Positions 10,884 to 19,132 of a DNA stretch of 36,484 bases are shown here, in pieces (within the stretch, counting starts at the first letter, position 1; every line of letters starts with the position of its first letter). The notes below the pieces were generated by a model, which saw nothing but the letters and a program-made list of their open reading frames with translations, had not been told where the DNA came from and did not search any database. Source of the stretch: an uncultured Acetobacteraceae bacterium (GTDB lineage Bacteria; Pseudomonadota; Alphaproteobacteria; Acetobacterales; Acetobacteraceae). The position numbers were made by a program, and so were the translations under genes. The stretch lies in the NCBI GenBank assembly GCA_903877125.1, contig CAIRCM010000050.1, forward strand, positions 1 through 36,484, given 5' to 3'.

Positions 10884-11173
10884 GGGTCCGATATACGCGA
10901 GCCGCACTGGCTGACCTGACCGAAATTGGCGTCTATGTCGGTGCACATTTCCCTACCATCCGAACACGCGTTCGGGACCGCATCCGCGCCGTGGTCGCGC
11001 TGCTCGCAGATCATCCGTTCATTGGCACGCCGACCGATCACCCGCCGGTCCGACGCATGACAACGTCTCCGTATCCTTACGTGGTGTTTTACGAGGTCCG
11101 ATCGGATGAGGTGATTGTCCACGCCTTACGCCACTCAGCTCAGCGTCCCGACCCGTTGCCCGAGCTTGGGTAA
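10880..11173 (+). CDS. Toxin, ParE/RelE superfamily
   Basis: The 97-residue basic protein has the ParE/RelE pattern: VRYTRAALADLTEIGVYVGAHFP, a central helix RDRIRAVVALLADHPFIGT, and the closing strands YPYVVFYEVRSDEVIVHALRHSAQRP, where the final H-x-x-x-R is common in the family. ParE toxins poison gyrase and RelE toxins cleave mRNA; the sequence here looks closer to ParE, but the target is not certain. Translation begins at GTG 10880, inside the antitoxin stop. It ends 27 bases from the convergent 3' end of glyS. Confidence 0.88.
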   Translation: MRVRYTRAALADLTEIGVYVGAHFPTIRTRVRDRIRAVVALLADHPFIGTPTDHPPVRRMTTSPYPYVVFYEVRSDEVIVHALRHSAQRPDPLPELG

Positions 11174-11200
11174 CCGGCGCAAGCCTTGAAGAACCAGCTT

Positions 11201-13258
11201 TCAGCCTTCGATACGAGAAAAATCGGCCACCCGGTCCATCGTCGACTGGACCCGGCGCAGCAATCGCAGCCGATTGCGGCGTAAATCGGGATCGGGTGCA
11301 TTGACCGTGACATCGGTGAAGAACGCATCCAGCGGTGCCCGCAGCCCGGCCATCGCCGTCATCGCGCCGGTATAGTCCTCCGCCGCCAATTGCCGGTCGA
11401 GGTCGCTCAACCCCGCCAACGCCTGCTCCAACCCGATCTCCGCCGGCTCCCGCGACAGCGCCGGATCGGTCGGGCCGGTATGTGGCCCGTCCTTCCGATC
11501 CTCGATCCGCAGGATGTTGGCGGCGCGGCGATAGGCGATCAGCAGGTTCGTCCCGTCCTCCGTCCCCAGCAACTGGGCCACCGCGCTGGCACGCGCCAGC
11601 AGCCGCACGAGGTCGTCGTCCGCGCCGGTGGCGAACACCGCCGTCAGCACGTCGTGCCGCGCACCCTCGGACCGCAACTGCACCCGCAGCCGGTCGGCCA
11701 GGAATTCCATGATTTCCGCCGGCGGCACCGGATCGATGCCCAGTCCGCTGAAACCCGCCCCGGCCGCCTCGATCAGGGCCGCGAGCGGCAGCCGCAGCCC
11801 ATTTTCCCGGATGATGCGGATAATCCCCAGCCCCGCCCGCCGCAGCGCATACGGATCGCCCGAGCCGCTCGGCTTTTCGCCGATCGCGAAAAACCCGACC
11901 AGCTGATCCAGCTTGTCCGCCAAAGCAACCGCCACCGAAACCGGTGCGCTCGGCGCCGCCTCGTTCGGCCCTCTTGGCGCATAGTGTTCGCGGATCGCGT
12001 CGGCGACCTCGATCGGCTCGCCGTCATGCCGCGCATAGTAGCTGCCCATGACGCCCTGCAGTTCGGGGAATTCCCCCACCATGCCGGAAACCAGGTCCGC
12101 CTTGGCCAGTTCCGCCGCCCGTTCCGCCATCGCCTGGGGCGCGCCGACATGCGGTGCGATGATCTCCGCCAGCCGCTTCAAGCGGACGACCCGATCCCCC
12201 TGGCTGCCCAGCTTGGCCTGGAATGTCACATGCGCGAGCGAAGGAACCCGTCCCTCCAGCGGCGCCTTACGGTCGAGGTCCCAGAAATGCCGCGCATCCG
12301 AAAACCGCGCCCGCAGCACCCGCTCATTGCCGGCGACGATGGTCGCGCCACCGTCCTCGGCCGCGATATTGGACACGAACGCGAACCATGGCGCCGCTTT
12401 GCCGTCCTGCGTCCGGAGCGCGAAATACCGCTGATTGACCCGCATGGACACCTGCATGACCTCGGCCGGCAGGTCCATGTGCTCATCGGCGATGCGCCCG
12501 AGCAGCGGCACCGGCCGTTCCACCAGCCCCGCGACCTCATCCAACAGACCGGGATCGTCGACCACCGAGCAGTTCTGGGCCGCCGCCAACTGTGCGACCC
12601 CTTTGGCAATGACCCGCTTCCGCTCGGCGACATCGACCAGCACATGCCGTTCGGCCAGTTTCGCCCGCCAGTCCTCGACGCCCGAGACTTCGAACGCCCC
12701 GGGCGCATGAAACCGATGCCCCTCGGTCAGATTGCCGCTGGACAGCCCATGCCCGTCATCCGTCCCATCGGCCAAAGCGAACGGCACCACCGCCGCGTCC
12801 AGCAGACAGACGATGCGGCGCAGCGGCCGCACCCAGGTGAAATTGCTCGATCCACCCCAGCGCATCGATTTCGGCCAGGGGAAGCGGCGCAGCACCGCCG
12901 GCACCGCCTGAGCAATGAGGCTCTCGGCCGACACCGCCTCGGCGCGCTTTTCCAGCACCCAGAAATCGCCCTCCTGCCGGAGTTGCTCTTTCGCCGCGCC
13001 GTGCTTGCGCAGAAACCCCGCCAGCGCCTGCTCCGGCGCGTTGGCGCGCGGCCCGCGTTCGGTCGTGCTGACAGCCGCGACGCCGGCCGCGACGGTGGCG
13101 GCAAATGCGATCCGCCGCGGCCCGAAGAACGACTGCACGCCCGTTGGGGCGATCGCCGACAGCGCCTCGGTCAGCAGCCGAGCGAGATCCTCGGCCGCGC
13201 GCGCCTGCATCCGCGCCGGGATTTCCTCGCTGAACAGTTCCAGGAAAAACGCGGGCAT
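11201..13258 (-). CDS. glyS: Glycyl-tRNA synthetase, beta subunit
   Basis: The 685-residue protein is the tRNA-binding subunit of the bacterial alpha2beta2 glycyl-tRNA synthetase, which charges tRNA-Gly in the cytoplasm. It begins FFLELFSEEIPARMQ, the family's hallmark N-terminus. It contains GPRRIAF, GVDDWRAKL-like (GVEDWRAKL), MRVNQRYFALR, ARFSDARHFWDLD and the HD-type GEFPELQGVMGSYYARHDGE segment, and ends with an anticodon-binding DALR-like domain (PLDAFFTDVTVNAPDPDLRRNRLRLL). A strong GAAGGA ribosome site lies six bases before ATG 13258, inside the final codons of vapC. It therefore appears to be expressed on the same transcript as vapBC, downstream of glyQ. Confidence 0.97.
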   Translation of the reverse strand: MPAFFLELFSEEIPARMQARAAEDLARLLTEALSAIAPTGVQSFFGPRRIAFAATVAAGVAAVSTTERGPRANAPEQALAGFLRKHGAAKEQLRQEGDFWVLEKRAEAVSAESLIAQAVPAVLRRFPWPKSMRWGGSSNFTWVRPLRRIVCLLDAAVVPFALADGTDDGHGLSSGNLTEGHRFHAPGAFEVSGVEDWRAKLAERHVLVDVAERKRVIAKGVAQLAAAQNCSVVDDPGLLDEVAGLVERPVPLLGRIADEHMDLPAEVMQVSMRVNQRYFALRTQDGKAAPWFAFVSNIAAEDGGATIVAGNERVLRARFSDARHFWDLDRKAPLEGRVPSLAHVTFQAKLGSQGDRVVRLKRLAEIIAPHVGAPQAMAERAAELAKADLVSGMVGEFPELQGVMGSYYARHDGEPIEVADAIREHYAPRGPNEAAPSAPVSVAVALADKLDQLVGFFAIGEKPSGSGDPYALRRAGLGIIRIIRENGLRLPLAALIEAAGAGFSGLGIDPVPPAEIMEFLADRLRVQLRSEGARHDVLTAVFATGADDDLVRLLARASAVAQLLGTEDGTNLLIAYRRAANILRIEDRKDGPHTGPTDPALSREPAEIGLEQALAGLSDLDRQLAAEDYTGAMTAMAGLRAPLDAFFTDVTVNAPDPDLRRNRLRLLRRVQSTMDRVADFSRIEG

Positions 13259-13260
13259 GT

Positions 13261-13656
13261 TCAGTCCTTCAACGCCGGTTCGATATCGGTATGGGAAAAG
13301 TCGTTGCCCTTGAACAGCAGGGGTTCGCGTTCGTGCTTCGCGACGCCGTAGACCATGCAATCTCCAAAATTCAGCTCGGCTTTATGCGGCTTGCCGTACA
13401 ACAGCCTCGCCGCGCGTGCGTGTTGGGCGTGATCCTTGGTGAAAGGAACAATATCGATATCGAAATCCACCAGGAACCGGTCGAACCGCTGGAGTGCCTC
13501 CGCACCGCCACCGCCATGATCGATTCTCATGGAAGCTTCGAACCACGTAACAGAAGGAAGGCGGACCGCCGGCGCAACGGCGATCGCGCGTGCGTACCGC
13601 TCAGCGTCGGGTTCGCGCAATACCAACGCAAGCAGGGCGGAGGCATCGAGAATCAC
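13261..13656 (-). CDS. vapC: VapC-family PIN-domain toxin
   Basis: The 131-residue protein is a PIN-domain ribonuclease. The expected acidic Mg2+ site is visible: D4 in MILDASALLALVL, E40 in TWFEAS, D99 in NFGDCMVYGVA and D119 in LLFKGNDF. VapC toxins cleave tRNA or rRNA when released from their antitoxin; the target here is unknown. It overlaps vapB by four bases (ATGA) and stops two bases before the glyS start codon. The pair thus sits between the two subunit genes of glycyl-tRNA synthetase, an unusual place for a toxin-antitoxin module. Confidence 0.93.
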   Translation of the reverse strand: MILDASALLALVLREPDAERYARAIAVAPAVRLPSVTWFEASMRIDHGGGGAEALQRFDRFLVDFDIDIVPFTKDHAQHARAARLLYGKPHKAELNFGDCMVYGVAKHEREPLLFKGNDFSHTDIEPALKD

Positions 13657-13910
13657 AACGGATACCCATTTTCATCGTACAGGCAGCTGTGATCGGATGT
13701 CACGGGCCTGGTCATGAGCGCGCGAATCTCCTGCCCCCTCGCCAGCATTTTTTGCACTTTGGATTCAATGCCGCGCTCGCGTTCCTGCCGCTCCAACTCG
13801 GTTCGTAAAGCCTTGGTGACAACCGTGGTCAGGCTATCGCCGGTCATCTCCGACAAACGCGAGGCCATGCGATAGGCATCATCGCTTTTGATGTTCAGTT
13901 GTGCGCCCAT
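13653..13910 (-). CDS. vapB: VapB-family antitoxin (PSK-type transcription factor)
   Basis: The 85-residue antitoxin has an N-terminal DNA-binding region (LNIKSDDAYRMASRLSEMTGDSLTTVVTKALRTEL) like the PSK/VapB family. The C-terminal part ends in DENGYPL, the signature of antitoxins paired with PIN toxins. It should inhibit VapC and repress its own promoter. ATG 13910 has a GAGGTG site four to five bases upstream. A direct repeat at 13921-13949 just upstream is a plausible operator. The 60-base gap to glyQ leaves room for an independent promoter. Confidence 0.88.
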   Translation of the reverse strand: MGAQLNIKSDDAYRMASRLSEMTGDSLTTVVTKALRTELERQERERGIESKVQKMLARGQEIRALMTRPVTSDHSCLYDENGYPL

Positions 13911-13920
13911 GCTGCACCTC

Positions 13921-13949
13921 GGTAGAATATGCGGATGATCTGGTAGAAT
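13921..13949 (-). promoter_or_regulatory. Direct repeat upstream of vapB, candidate VapB operator
   Basis: GGTAGAAT occurs at 13921-13928 and again at 13942-13949, exactly 21 bases apart, which puts both copies on the same face of the helix. On the coding strand the word is ATTCTACC, and the copy nearest vapB overlaps a possible -10 (TATTCT). Autoregulating antitoxins bind such paired sites. This is inference from position and spacing. Confidence 0.45.
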
Positions 13950-13970
13950 TACGCGTTTCGCCCGCGAAAG

Positions 13971-14825
13971 TCACGCCGCATCCCCCGCTACCCAGGCCTC
14001 GCAGCACCCTTTCGCCAACGCCCGCACCCGCCCGATATAGCTCGCCCGCTCCGTCACGCTGATCACGCCGCGCGCATCCAGCAGATTGAACAGATGGCTT
14101 GCCTTGATGCACTGGTCGTAAGCCGGCAGCGCCAGATCGTGCTTCAGCAGCGAGGCGCATTCCGCCTCGGCATCCGCGAAGTGCCGGGACAGCATCGCCG
14201 GGTCCGAATATTCGAAATTATGCGCCGAGTATTCCTTCTCCGCCCGCAGGAACACATCCCCGTAGGTGACGCCGTTCCCGTTGAAGTCCAGGTCGTAGAC
14301 GTTCTCCTTGTCCTGGACATACATCGCCAGCCGCTCCAGCCCGTACGTCATCTCGAAGCTTGGGAACGTGACCGGAATGCCGCCGACCTGCTGGAAATAG
14401 GTGAACTGACCCACCTCCATCCCGTCGCACCAGACCTCCCACCCCAGGCCCCAGGCGCCCAGGGTCGGGCTTTCCCAATCGTCCTCGACAAACCGGAAGT
14501 CGTGCTTCAGCGGATCGAGACCGATCTCCCGATACGACGCGAGCAGCAGATCCTGGGCGTCCGCCGGGCTCGGCTTCATGATCACCTGATACTGGTAGTA
14601 GTGCTGCAGCCGATTGGGGTTTTCGCCATACCGCCCATCGGTCGGCCGCCGGCTGGGCTGCACATAGGCCGCGCGCCAGGGCTTCGGACCCAGCGCCCGC
14701 AAGGTCGTCGCCGGGTGGAACGTGCCCGCGCCCATCTCCACGTCGTAGGGCTGCAGGATCACGCAGCCCTGGCGGGACCAGAAAGTGTGAAGGCGCAGGA
14801 TCAGGTCCTGGAAGCTGGGGGTCAT
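13971..14825 (-). CDS. glyQ: Glycyl-tRNA synthetase, alpha subunit
   Basis: The 284-residue class II catalytic subunit binds ATP and glycine. Hallmarks are [31 protein letters not shown] near the N-terminus, [30 protein letters not shown] (motif 2 region), and [20 protein letters not shown] with the motif 3-like [10 protein letters not shown]. The start is ATG 14825 (MTPSFQDL), with a GGAAAC site upstream; an earlier in-frame codon at 14885 adds unrelated residues. GlyS is normally encoded directly downstream, but here vapBC intervenes. The gene is divergent from flgE across a 258-base gap. Confidence 0.97.
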   Translation of the reverse strand: MTPSFQDLILRLHTFWSRQGCVILQPYDVEMGAGTFHPATTLRALGPKPWRAAYVQPSRRPTDGRYGENPNRLQHYYQYQVIMKPSPADAQDLLLASYREIGLDPLKHDFRFVEDDWESPTLGAWGLGWEVWCDGMEVGQFTYFQQVGGIPVTFPSFEMTYGLERLAMYVQDKENVYDLDFNGNGVTYGDVFLRAEKEYSAHNFEYSDPAMLSRHFADAEAECASLLKHDLALPAYDQCIKASHLFNLLDARGVISVTERASYIGRVRALAKGCCEAWVAGDAA

Positions 14826-15034
14826 CTCGGTTTCCGGCGGGTTACTGTGCAGCGCACCATTAAGCCCGTGATGCCGGGGGAGCAAGGACGGTCAGGGCCA
14901 GGCCCGACAAGCCCTGCCCGCTGATCCGTTTCTGCCGCGCCCGGCATTTTCTGCCGGCCCAGGGGTCACGCCTCATCGCGGAAATAGCGACGATGTTTCA
15001 GATGCTTGGCACCCAATGAGACGCGCCGCCCCCC

Positions 15035-15050
15035 TGGCACGCTTCCTGCT
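15035..15050 (+). promoter_or_regulatory. Sigma-54 type promoter upstream of flgE
   Basis: TGGCACGCTTCCTGCT at 15035-15050 carries the invariant GG (15036-15037) and GC (15048-15049) separated by exactly ten bases and matches the -24/-12 consensus except for one T-to-C change. Transcription would start near 15061, about 23 bases before the flgE ATG and before its AGGAG site. Sigma-54 control of hook and later genes is established in alphaproteobacteria such as Caulobacter. Confidence 0.65.
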
Positions 15051-15083
15051 CCTGCAACGCCGACCGTCTCCAGGAGCCCCCCA

Positions 15084-16403
15084 ATGTCCTTGCTCGGTGC
15101 GCTGAACAGCTCCGTCAGTGGCTTGTCCGCCCAATCCACATCCTTCTCGAACATCAGCGAAAACGTCGCCAACGCCCAAACCGTCGGCTACAAGGAAGTC
15201 AACACCAGCTTTGTCGACTACCTCACCACGTCCAAAAATCAGGTCAATGAGCCCGGCGCCGTCGTCGCCCGTCCCGACTATACCAACAACGTCCAGGGCA
15301 CCGTTAACCAGACGACAAGCCCCCTGAACATGGCCATCGCAGGCCAGGGCTTCTTCGCCGTCTCGCAGGCGCTGAGCACCGCCAACAGCGTCACGACCTT
15401 CTCGCCGCAACAATACTACACCCGCGCCGGAGATTTTCAGGTCAACGCCAGCGGCTACCTGGTCAACAGCGCCGGCATGTATCTCAACGGCTGGCAGGTG
15501 AACCAAACCACCGGGGTCGCCAACCAGAACGCGCTGTCGCCAATTCAGGTGTCCCAGAACGCGTTCAACCCCGTCGCCACCTCCTCGGTGCAACTGTCCG
15601 CCAATCTCCCGGCGACCCCGGCGACCGGCACCGCCACCGCGGCATCGCCGATTTCCTCCCAAATCAACGTCTATGACGCGCTTGGCAATCAGCAGACGCT
15701 CAATCTCAGTTGGGTGCAGAACAGCCAGAACAATTGGACGGTGTCGATCAATGCCCCGGCGTTGACGCCTTCGACCCTCGGAACCGCCCAGGTCACCTTC
15801 GGATCGGCCAGCGGCAACCCGGTCCCGGCCGGCACGATCGGTCAAATCTCCAACACCACCGGTGTCCTTTCCACCACCGGCTATGCGGCCGGGCAGCCGG
15901 CGGCGCTCAGCTTTTCCGCCAATTTCGGCTCCGGCGCGCAGAATATCAGCCTGAACCTCGGCACCTACGGCTTGACCAACGGTGTCACGCAATATGCCGG
16001 CAGTACCTACAACCTGGCCGGACTGACGCAGAACGGCGTGCCCCCCGGCAGCTTCTCCAGCGTCACCGCACAGACCGACGGCAGCATCGTCGTGAACTAC
16101 AACAACGGCGAAAGCCGCACCATCGCGCAGGTGCCGGTCACCACATTCGCCGCGCCTGACCAACTGCAAAGCCAGAACGGACAGGCCTACACCGCCACCC
16201 CGCTCTCCGGCACCCCAACCGCCGACCCCGTCGGGTCGAACGGCGCCGGCACCCTCGTGACCAGCGCGGTCGAGCAATCGAACGTCGACATCGCCGCCGA
16301 GTTCTCCCAACTCATCGTCGCCCAGCAGGCCTATTCCGCGAATGCCAAAATGATCACCGCCGCCGACCAGCTCCTGCAAACAACCATCAACATGAAGCAG
16401 TAA
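15084..16403 (+). CDS. flgE: Flagellar hook protein FlgE
   Basis: The 439-residue axial protein polymerises into the hook after export through the flagellar type III apparatus. The N-terminal D0 helix (SLLGALNSSVSGLSAQSTSFSNISENVANAQTVGYK) contains the rod/hook NxxNxxTxGYK-like motif. TSPLNMAIAGQGFFAV is the FlgE/FlgG signature, with YTRAGDFQVNASGYLVN after it. The C-terminus (VDIAAEFSQLIVAQQAYSANAKMITAADQLLQTTINMK) is the paired D0 helix. ATG 15084 follows an AGGAG site at 15072-15076. It is the first gene of a late flagellar operon behind a sigma-54 promoter. Confidence 0.95.
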   Translation: MSLLGALNSSVSGLSAQSTSFSNISENVANAQTVGYKEVNTSFVDYLTTSKNQVNEPGAVVARPDYTNNVQGTVNQTTSPLNMAIAGQGFFAVSQALSTANSVTTFSPQQYYTRAGDFQVNASGYLVNSAGMYLNGWQVNQTTGVANQNALSPIQVSQNAFNPVATSSVQLSANLPATPATGTATAASPISSQINVYDALGNQQTLNLSWVQNSQNNWTVSINAPALTPSTLGTAQVTFGSASGNPVPAGTIGQISNTTGVLSTTGYAAGQPAALSFSANFGSGAQNISLNLGTYGLTNGVTQYAGSTYNLAGLTQNGVPPGSFSSVTAQTDGSIVVNYNNGESRTIAQVPVTTFAAPDQLQSQNGQAYTATPLSGTPTADPVGSNGAGTLVTSAVEQSNVDIAAEFSQLIVAQQAYSANAKMITAADQLLQTTINMKQ

Positions 16404-16407
16404 CACC

Positions 16408-17943
16408 ATGACCGGGAGCCTCGGCGCCGCCCTGTCCATCGCCTCCGGCGGCATCGCCAACATCGACAGCCAGCTGGCGCTGGTCTCGCAGAATATCGCG
16501 AACGCCAGCACGCCCGGGTATGCGAACGAGGTCGCCAATCAGCAAAATCTCACCGTCGACGGCATCGGCATGGGTGTCCGGACCGAGGCCACAACCCTCG
16601 CCACCAACGCCGCGCTCCAGGCCCAGACCCAGACCCTGGCCGCCACCGTATCGAGCCTGACCACGCAGCAAACCGCGCTCCAGGCGCTCGACAGCGCGCA
16701 GGGAACCCCTGGCGCCGGCACCGATCTTGGCAGTCTCGTGGCCGGTCTGACCAACCGGTTCTCCACCCTGCTCAACGATCCCTCCAACCAGACCGCGCAA
16801 AGTGCGGTGGTTGGCGCCGCCACCACGCTGGCCAGCGGTATCAACGCCCTCAGCAACGCCTACACCGCCCAACGCAACACCGCCCAGACCAACCTGGTCT
16901 CCGAGGTCGCTTCGGCCAATCAGGCGCTCAGCCAGATCGGCGCGCTCAGCGACAAGATCGTGAGTCTGAAAGCCGAAGGCCAGTCCACCGCCGATCTCGA
17001 AAACCAGCGCAACGCCGCCGTCCAGACCCTGTCGGGGCTGGTGAACGTCAAGACGATGGCCAACGCCAACGGGGATCTGCTGGTGTTCACCCCCTCCGGC
17101 CTCAGCCTGCCCACGCGCGCGACCACGGGCCCGTTCAGCATCGCCAATGCCAACATATCGCCCGGCGCGTCCTATAATACCGGCACCGTGCCCGGGGTCA
17201 TGCTCAACGGTCAGGACGTCACCGGCCAGGTCCAGGGTGGCCAGATCGGCGCCAACATCGCCCTCCGCGACACCACCCTGCCGACCTATCAAAGCGAGCT
17301 GGACGAATTCTCCCAAACCCTCGCGACCCGCTTCTCCGCGCAGGGTTTGAACCTGTTCACCGATCCCTCGGGCAACATTCCCGCCGCGTCCGGCCCGCCG
17401 GTGCAAAGCAACTATGTCGGTTTCTCCGGGGATATCCAGGTCAACCCCGCGGTGATCGCGACGCCGTCTTTGGTCCGCGACGGCACCCAGGCGGTTGCCG
17501 GCAGCCCCACCGGTGCCTCGGCCTTCACCCCCAACCCCGCTGGCGGTCCCGCCGGGTTCAGCACCCTGATCGTCCGGGTCCTGAACTTCGCCATGGGCGC
17601 CACAGCACAGAACGGCGTGACCCAACCCCCACCGAACCTGATTGGCCTTGGCCCTGCCGGCAACCTCGGTGCCCCCTTCGGCGCCCCGCAGGCGATATCC
17701 GATTTCGCCAGTGCCATCGTCGGCTCCCAAGCCCAGGACAGCGCCACCGTCACCGCCAACCTGCAAACCGAAACCGCGGTGCAGACCAGCCTGACCGCCC
17801 AACTCTCATCCCAGACAGGCGTGAACATGGATCAGCAGATGGGCTCCGTCGTAGCCCTGCAGAATGCCTACGGCGTCAACGCCCGCATTATTGCCGCGGT
17901 GCAGTCGATGTGGACGCAGCTTCTCGCCGCCGTGCCGAACTGA
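16408..17943 (+). CDS. flgK: Flagellar hook-associated protein 1 FlgK
   Basis: The 511-residue hook-filament junction protein has an N-terminal helix (GAALSIASGGIANIDSQLALVSQNIANASTPGYANE) with the axial-protein N-A-S-T-P-G-Y motif. A long Ala/Gln-rich coiled region (about residues 60-210) follows. The C-terminal VNMDQQMGSVVALQNAYGVNARIIAAVQSMWTQLL is the paired D0 helix. It lies four bases after flgE and two before flgL, with no strong ribosome site, so translation is probably coupled. The central domain is rich in Ala, Thr, Pro and Gly. Confidence 0.94.
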   Translation: MTGSLGAALSIASGGIANIDSQLALVSQNIANASTPGYANEVANQQNLTVDGIGMGVRTEATTLATNAALQAQTQTLAATVSSLTTQQTALQALDSAQGTPGAGTDLGSLVAGLTNRFSTLLNDPSNQTAQSAVVGAATTLASGINALSNAYTAQRNTAQTNLVSEVASANQALSQIGALSDKIVSLKAEGQSTADLENQRNAAVQTLSGLVNVKTMANANGDLLVFTPSGLSLPTRATTGPFSIANANISPGASYNTGTVPGVMLNGQDVTGQVQGGQIGANIALRDTTLPTYQSELDEFSQTLATRFSAQGLNLFTDPSGNIPAASGPPVQSNYVGFSGDIQVNPAVIATPSLVRDGTQAVAGSPTGASAFTPNPAGGPAGFSTLIVRVLNFAMGATAQNGVTQPPPNLIGLGPAGNLGAPFGAPQAISDFASAIVGSQAQDSATVTANLQTETAVQTSLTAQLSSQTGVNMDQQMGSVVALQNAYGVNARIIAAVQSMWTQLLAAVPN

Positions 17944-17945
17944 CG

Positions 17946-19019
17946 ATGTCAGGCGCGATCGGATCGACCGGTTACGGACTGCTGACCCAGCTCCTGGCCG
18001 GCAGCAACACCGTGCAGCAACAGCTCAACACGCTGACCGAGCAGGCCAGCAATGGGCTGATCGGGAATACCTATGCGGGGTTGGGCAACGGCGCGGCCGT
18101 CGCGCTCGATCTTCAGCCCCAGGTCGCCACGCTGCAAACCCAGCAGCACAATGTCGACGCCGCCACGACCCGCCTGAACGTCACCCAAACCGCGATGACG
18201 CAGTTGCAATCGATCGCTTCGACCTTCATGGCGGACATGAACAATCTTCCGGGTACGAACGGATCCGAAGTCGCCTCCATCGCCGCCGCCGCGCGATCCG
18301 CTTTGACCCAGGTCGCCAACCTGCTCGATACCCAGGACGGCAACACCTATGTCTTCGCCGGACAGGACTCGCAGAACCCGCCGGTGCCCAATCCCGACGG
18401 GATCCTGTCGTCCGGCTTCACCACCCAGATTGCCACCGCCGTCGCCGGGCTGACCGCCAACGGCGCCGCCGCGACCCAGGCATCGATCCTCGGCATCGCC
18501 AGTTCCAACGCCGCCGGGACCTCTCCATTTTCGGCATATCTCTCGCAACCCGCCGGGTCGCTGCAGGTGCCCTATATCCAGGTTGGCCCGCGGCAGATTG
18601 TGCAGACCGGCATCCTCGCCAGCGCCAACACCGCGGTCGTTTCGACCGGAGCTTCCACCACCGGGTCCTACATGCGCGATCTCATGGGCGCGCTGGCAAC
18701 CATTGGCTCGCTCACGCCGGGGCAGCAGACTGACCCGAACTTCGCCACCCTCGTGCAAAACACCCACACCAACCTGACCGGCGTCGTCCAATCCATGGCC
18801 GACGATGTCGGCGTGCTCGGCGATCAGCAGACACGGCTCACGACGATCCAAACCGGTCTGAGCGACACCCAAACCGCCCTCACCACCCAGGTCGGCAACG
18901 TCGAGAACGTCGATATGGCCGCGACTCTGTCGCAACTGACCCAGACCCAGACGCGGTTACAGGCGTCCTATCAGCTGATCGCCGGCATGTCCGGCCTGTC
19001 CCTGGTAAAATTTTTATAG
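17946..19019 (+). CDS. flgL: Flagellar hook-associated protein 3 FlgL
   Basis: The 357-residue flagellin-like junction protein begins with a helix containing LLTQLLAGSNTVQQQLNTLTEQASNGLIGNTYAGLG, the FlgL version of the flagellin N-terminus. It ends with VENVDMAATLSQLTQTQTRLQASYQLIAGMSGLSLVKFL, typical of the FlgL C-terminus. ATG 17946 is two bases after the flgK stop; an in-frame codon at 17910 would overlap flgK and add unlike residues. The end of the gene is AT-rich and leads into a 113-base gap before the flagellin gene. Confidence 0.93.
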   Translation: MSGAIGSTGYGLLTQLLAGSNTVQQQLNTLTEQASNGLIGNTYAGLGNGAAVALDLQPQVATLQTQQHNVDAATTRLNVTQTAMTQLQSIASTFMADMNNLPGTNGSEVASIAAAARSALTQVANLLDTQDGNTYVFAGQDSQNPPVPNPDGILSSGFTTQIATAVAGLTANGAAATQASILGIASSNAAGTSPFSAYLSQPAGSLQVPYIQVGPRQIVQTGILASANTAVVSTGASTTGSYMRDLMGALATIGSLTPGQQTDPNFATLVQNTHTNLTGVVQSMADDVGVLGDQQTRLTTIQTGLSDTQTALTTQVGNVENVDMAATLSQLTQTQTRLQASYQLIAGMSGLSLVKFL

Positions 19020-19057
19020 GGTCGGTGAAAAAACCGCGCGGCGTAAACCTTTTGTTA

Positions 19058-19124
19058 ACCTTTATCTGCCACGCTGCTTCCGACCCGCAAAAAGTGGGCA
19101 TGTGTAACCAGGTTAAATAAAGGT
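19058..19124 (+). promoter_or_regulatory. Flagellin leader with a possible ribosome-site-masking pair
   Basis: The flagellin ribosome site AAAGG (19119-19123, nine bases before ATG 19133) lies in ATAAAGGT (19117-19124), which is exactly complementary to ACCTTTAT at 19058-19065. Between them is a small TAACC-A-GGTTA palindrome (19105-19115). Pairing would hide the ribosome site. I found no convincing sigma-54 or sigma-28 promoter in this gap. FlbT acts on the flagellin leader in Caulobacter, so a structured leader would make sense, but the long loop makes the pairing only a possibility. Confidence 0.3.
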
Positions 19125-19132
19125 ACGACACC

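Noticed and set aside
11390-13351. 653-codon plus-strand open frame antisense to glyS
   Set aside because: The composition is Arg/His/Pro-rich with no recognisable domain, and GlyS on the other strand is full length with all family motifs.
14973-17802. Long minus-strand open frames opposite flgE and flgK (521 and 471 codons)
   Set aside because: These are mirror images of Ala/Asn/Thr-rich axial proteins, giving Gly/Val/Arg-rich nonsense. FlgE and FlgK are intact on the plus strand.
19006-19029. Sigma-28-like TAAA-N15-GTGAAAAA before the flagellin gene
   Set aside because: The spacing is right but the -10 matches only about half of GCCGATAA, and the region is AT-rich at the end of flgL, so the match may be chance.
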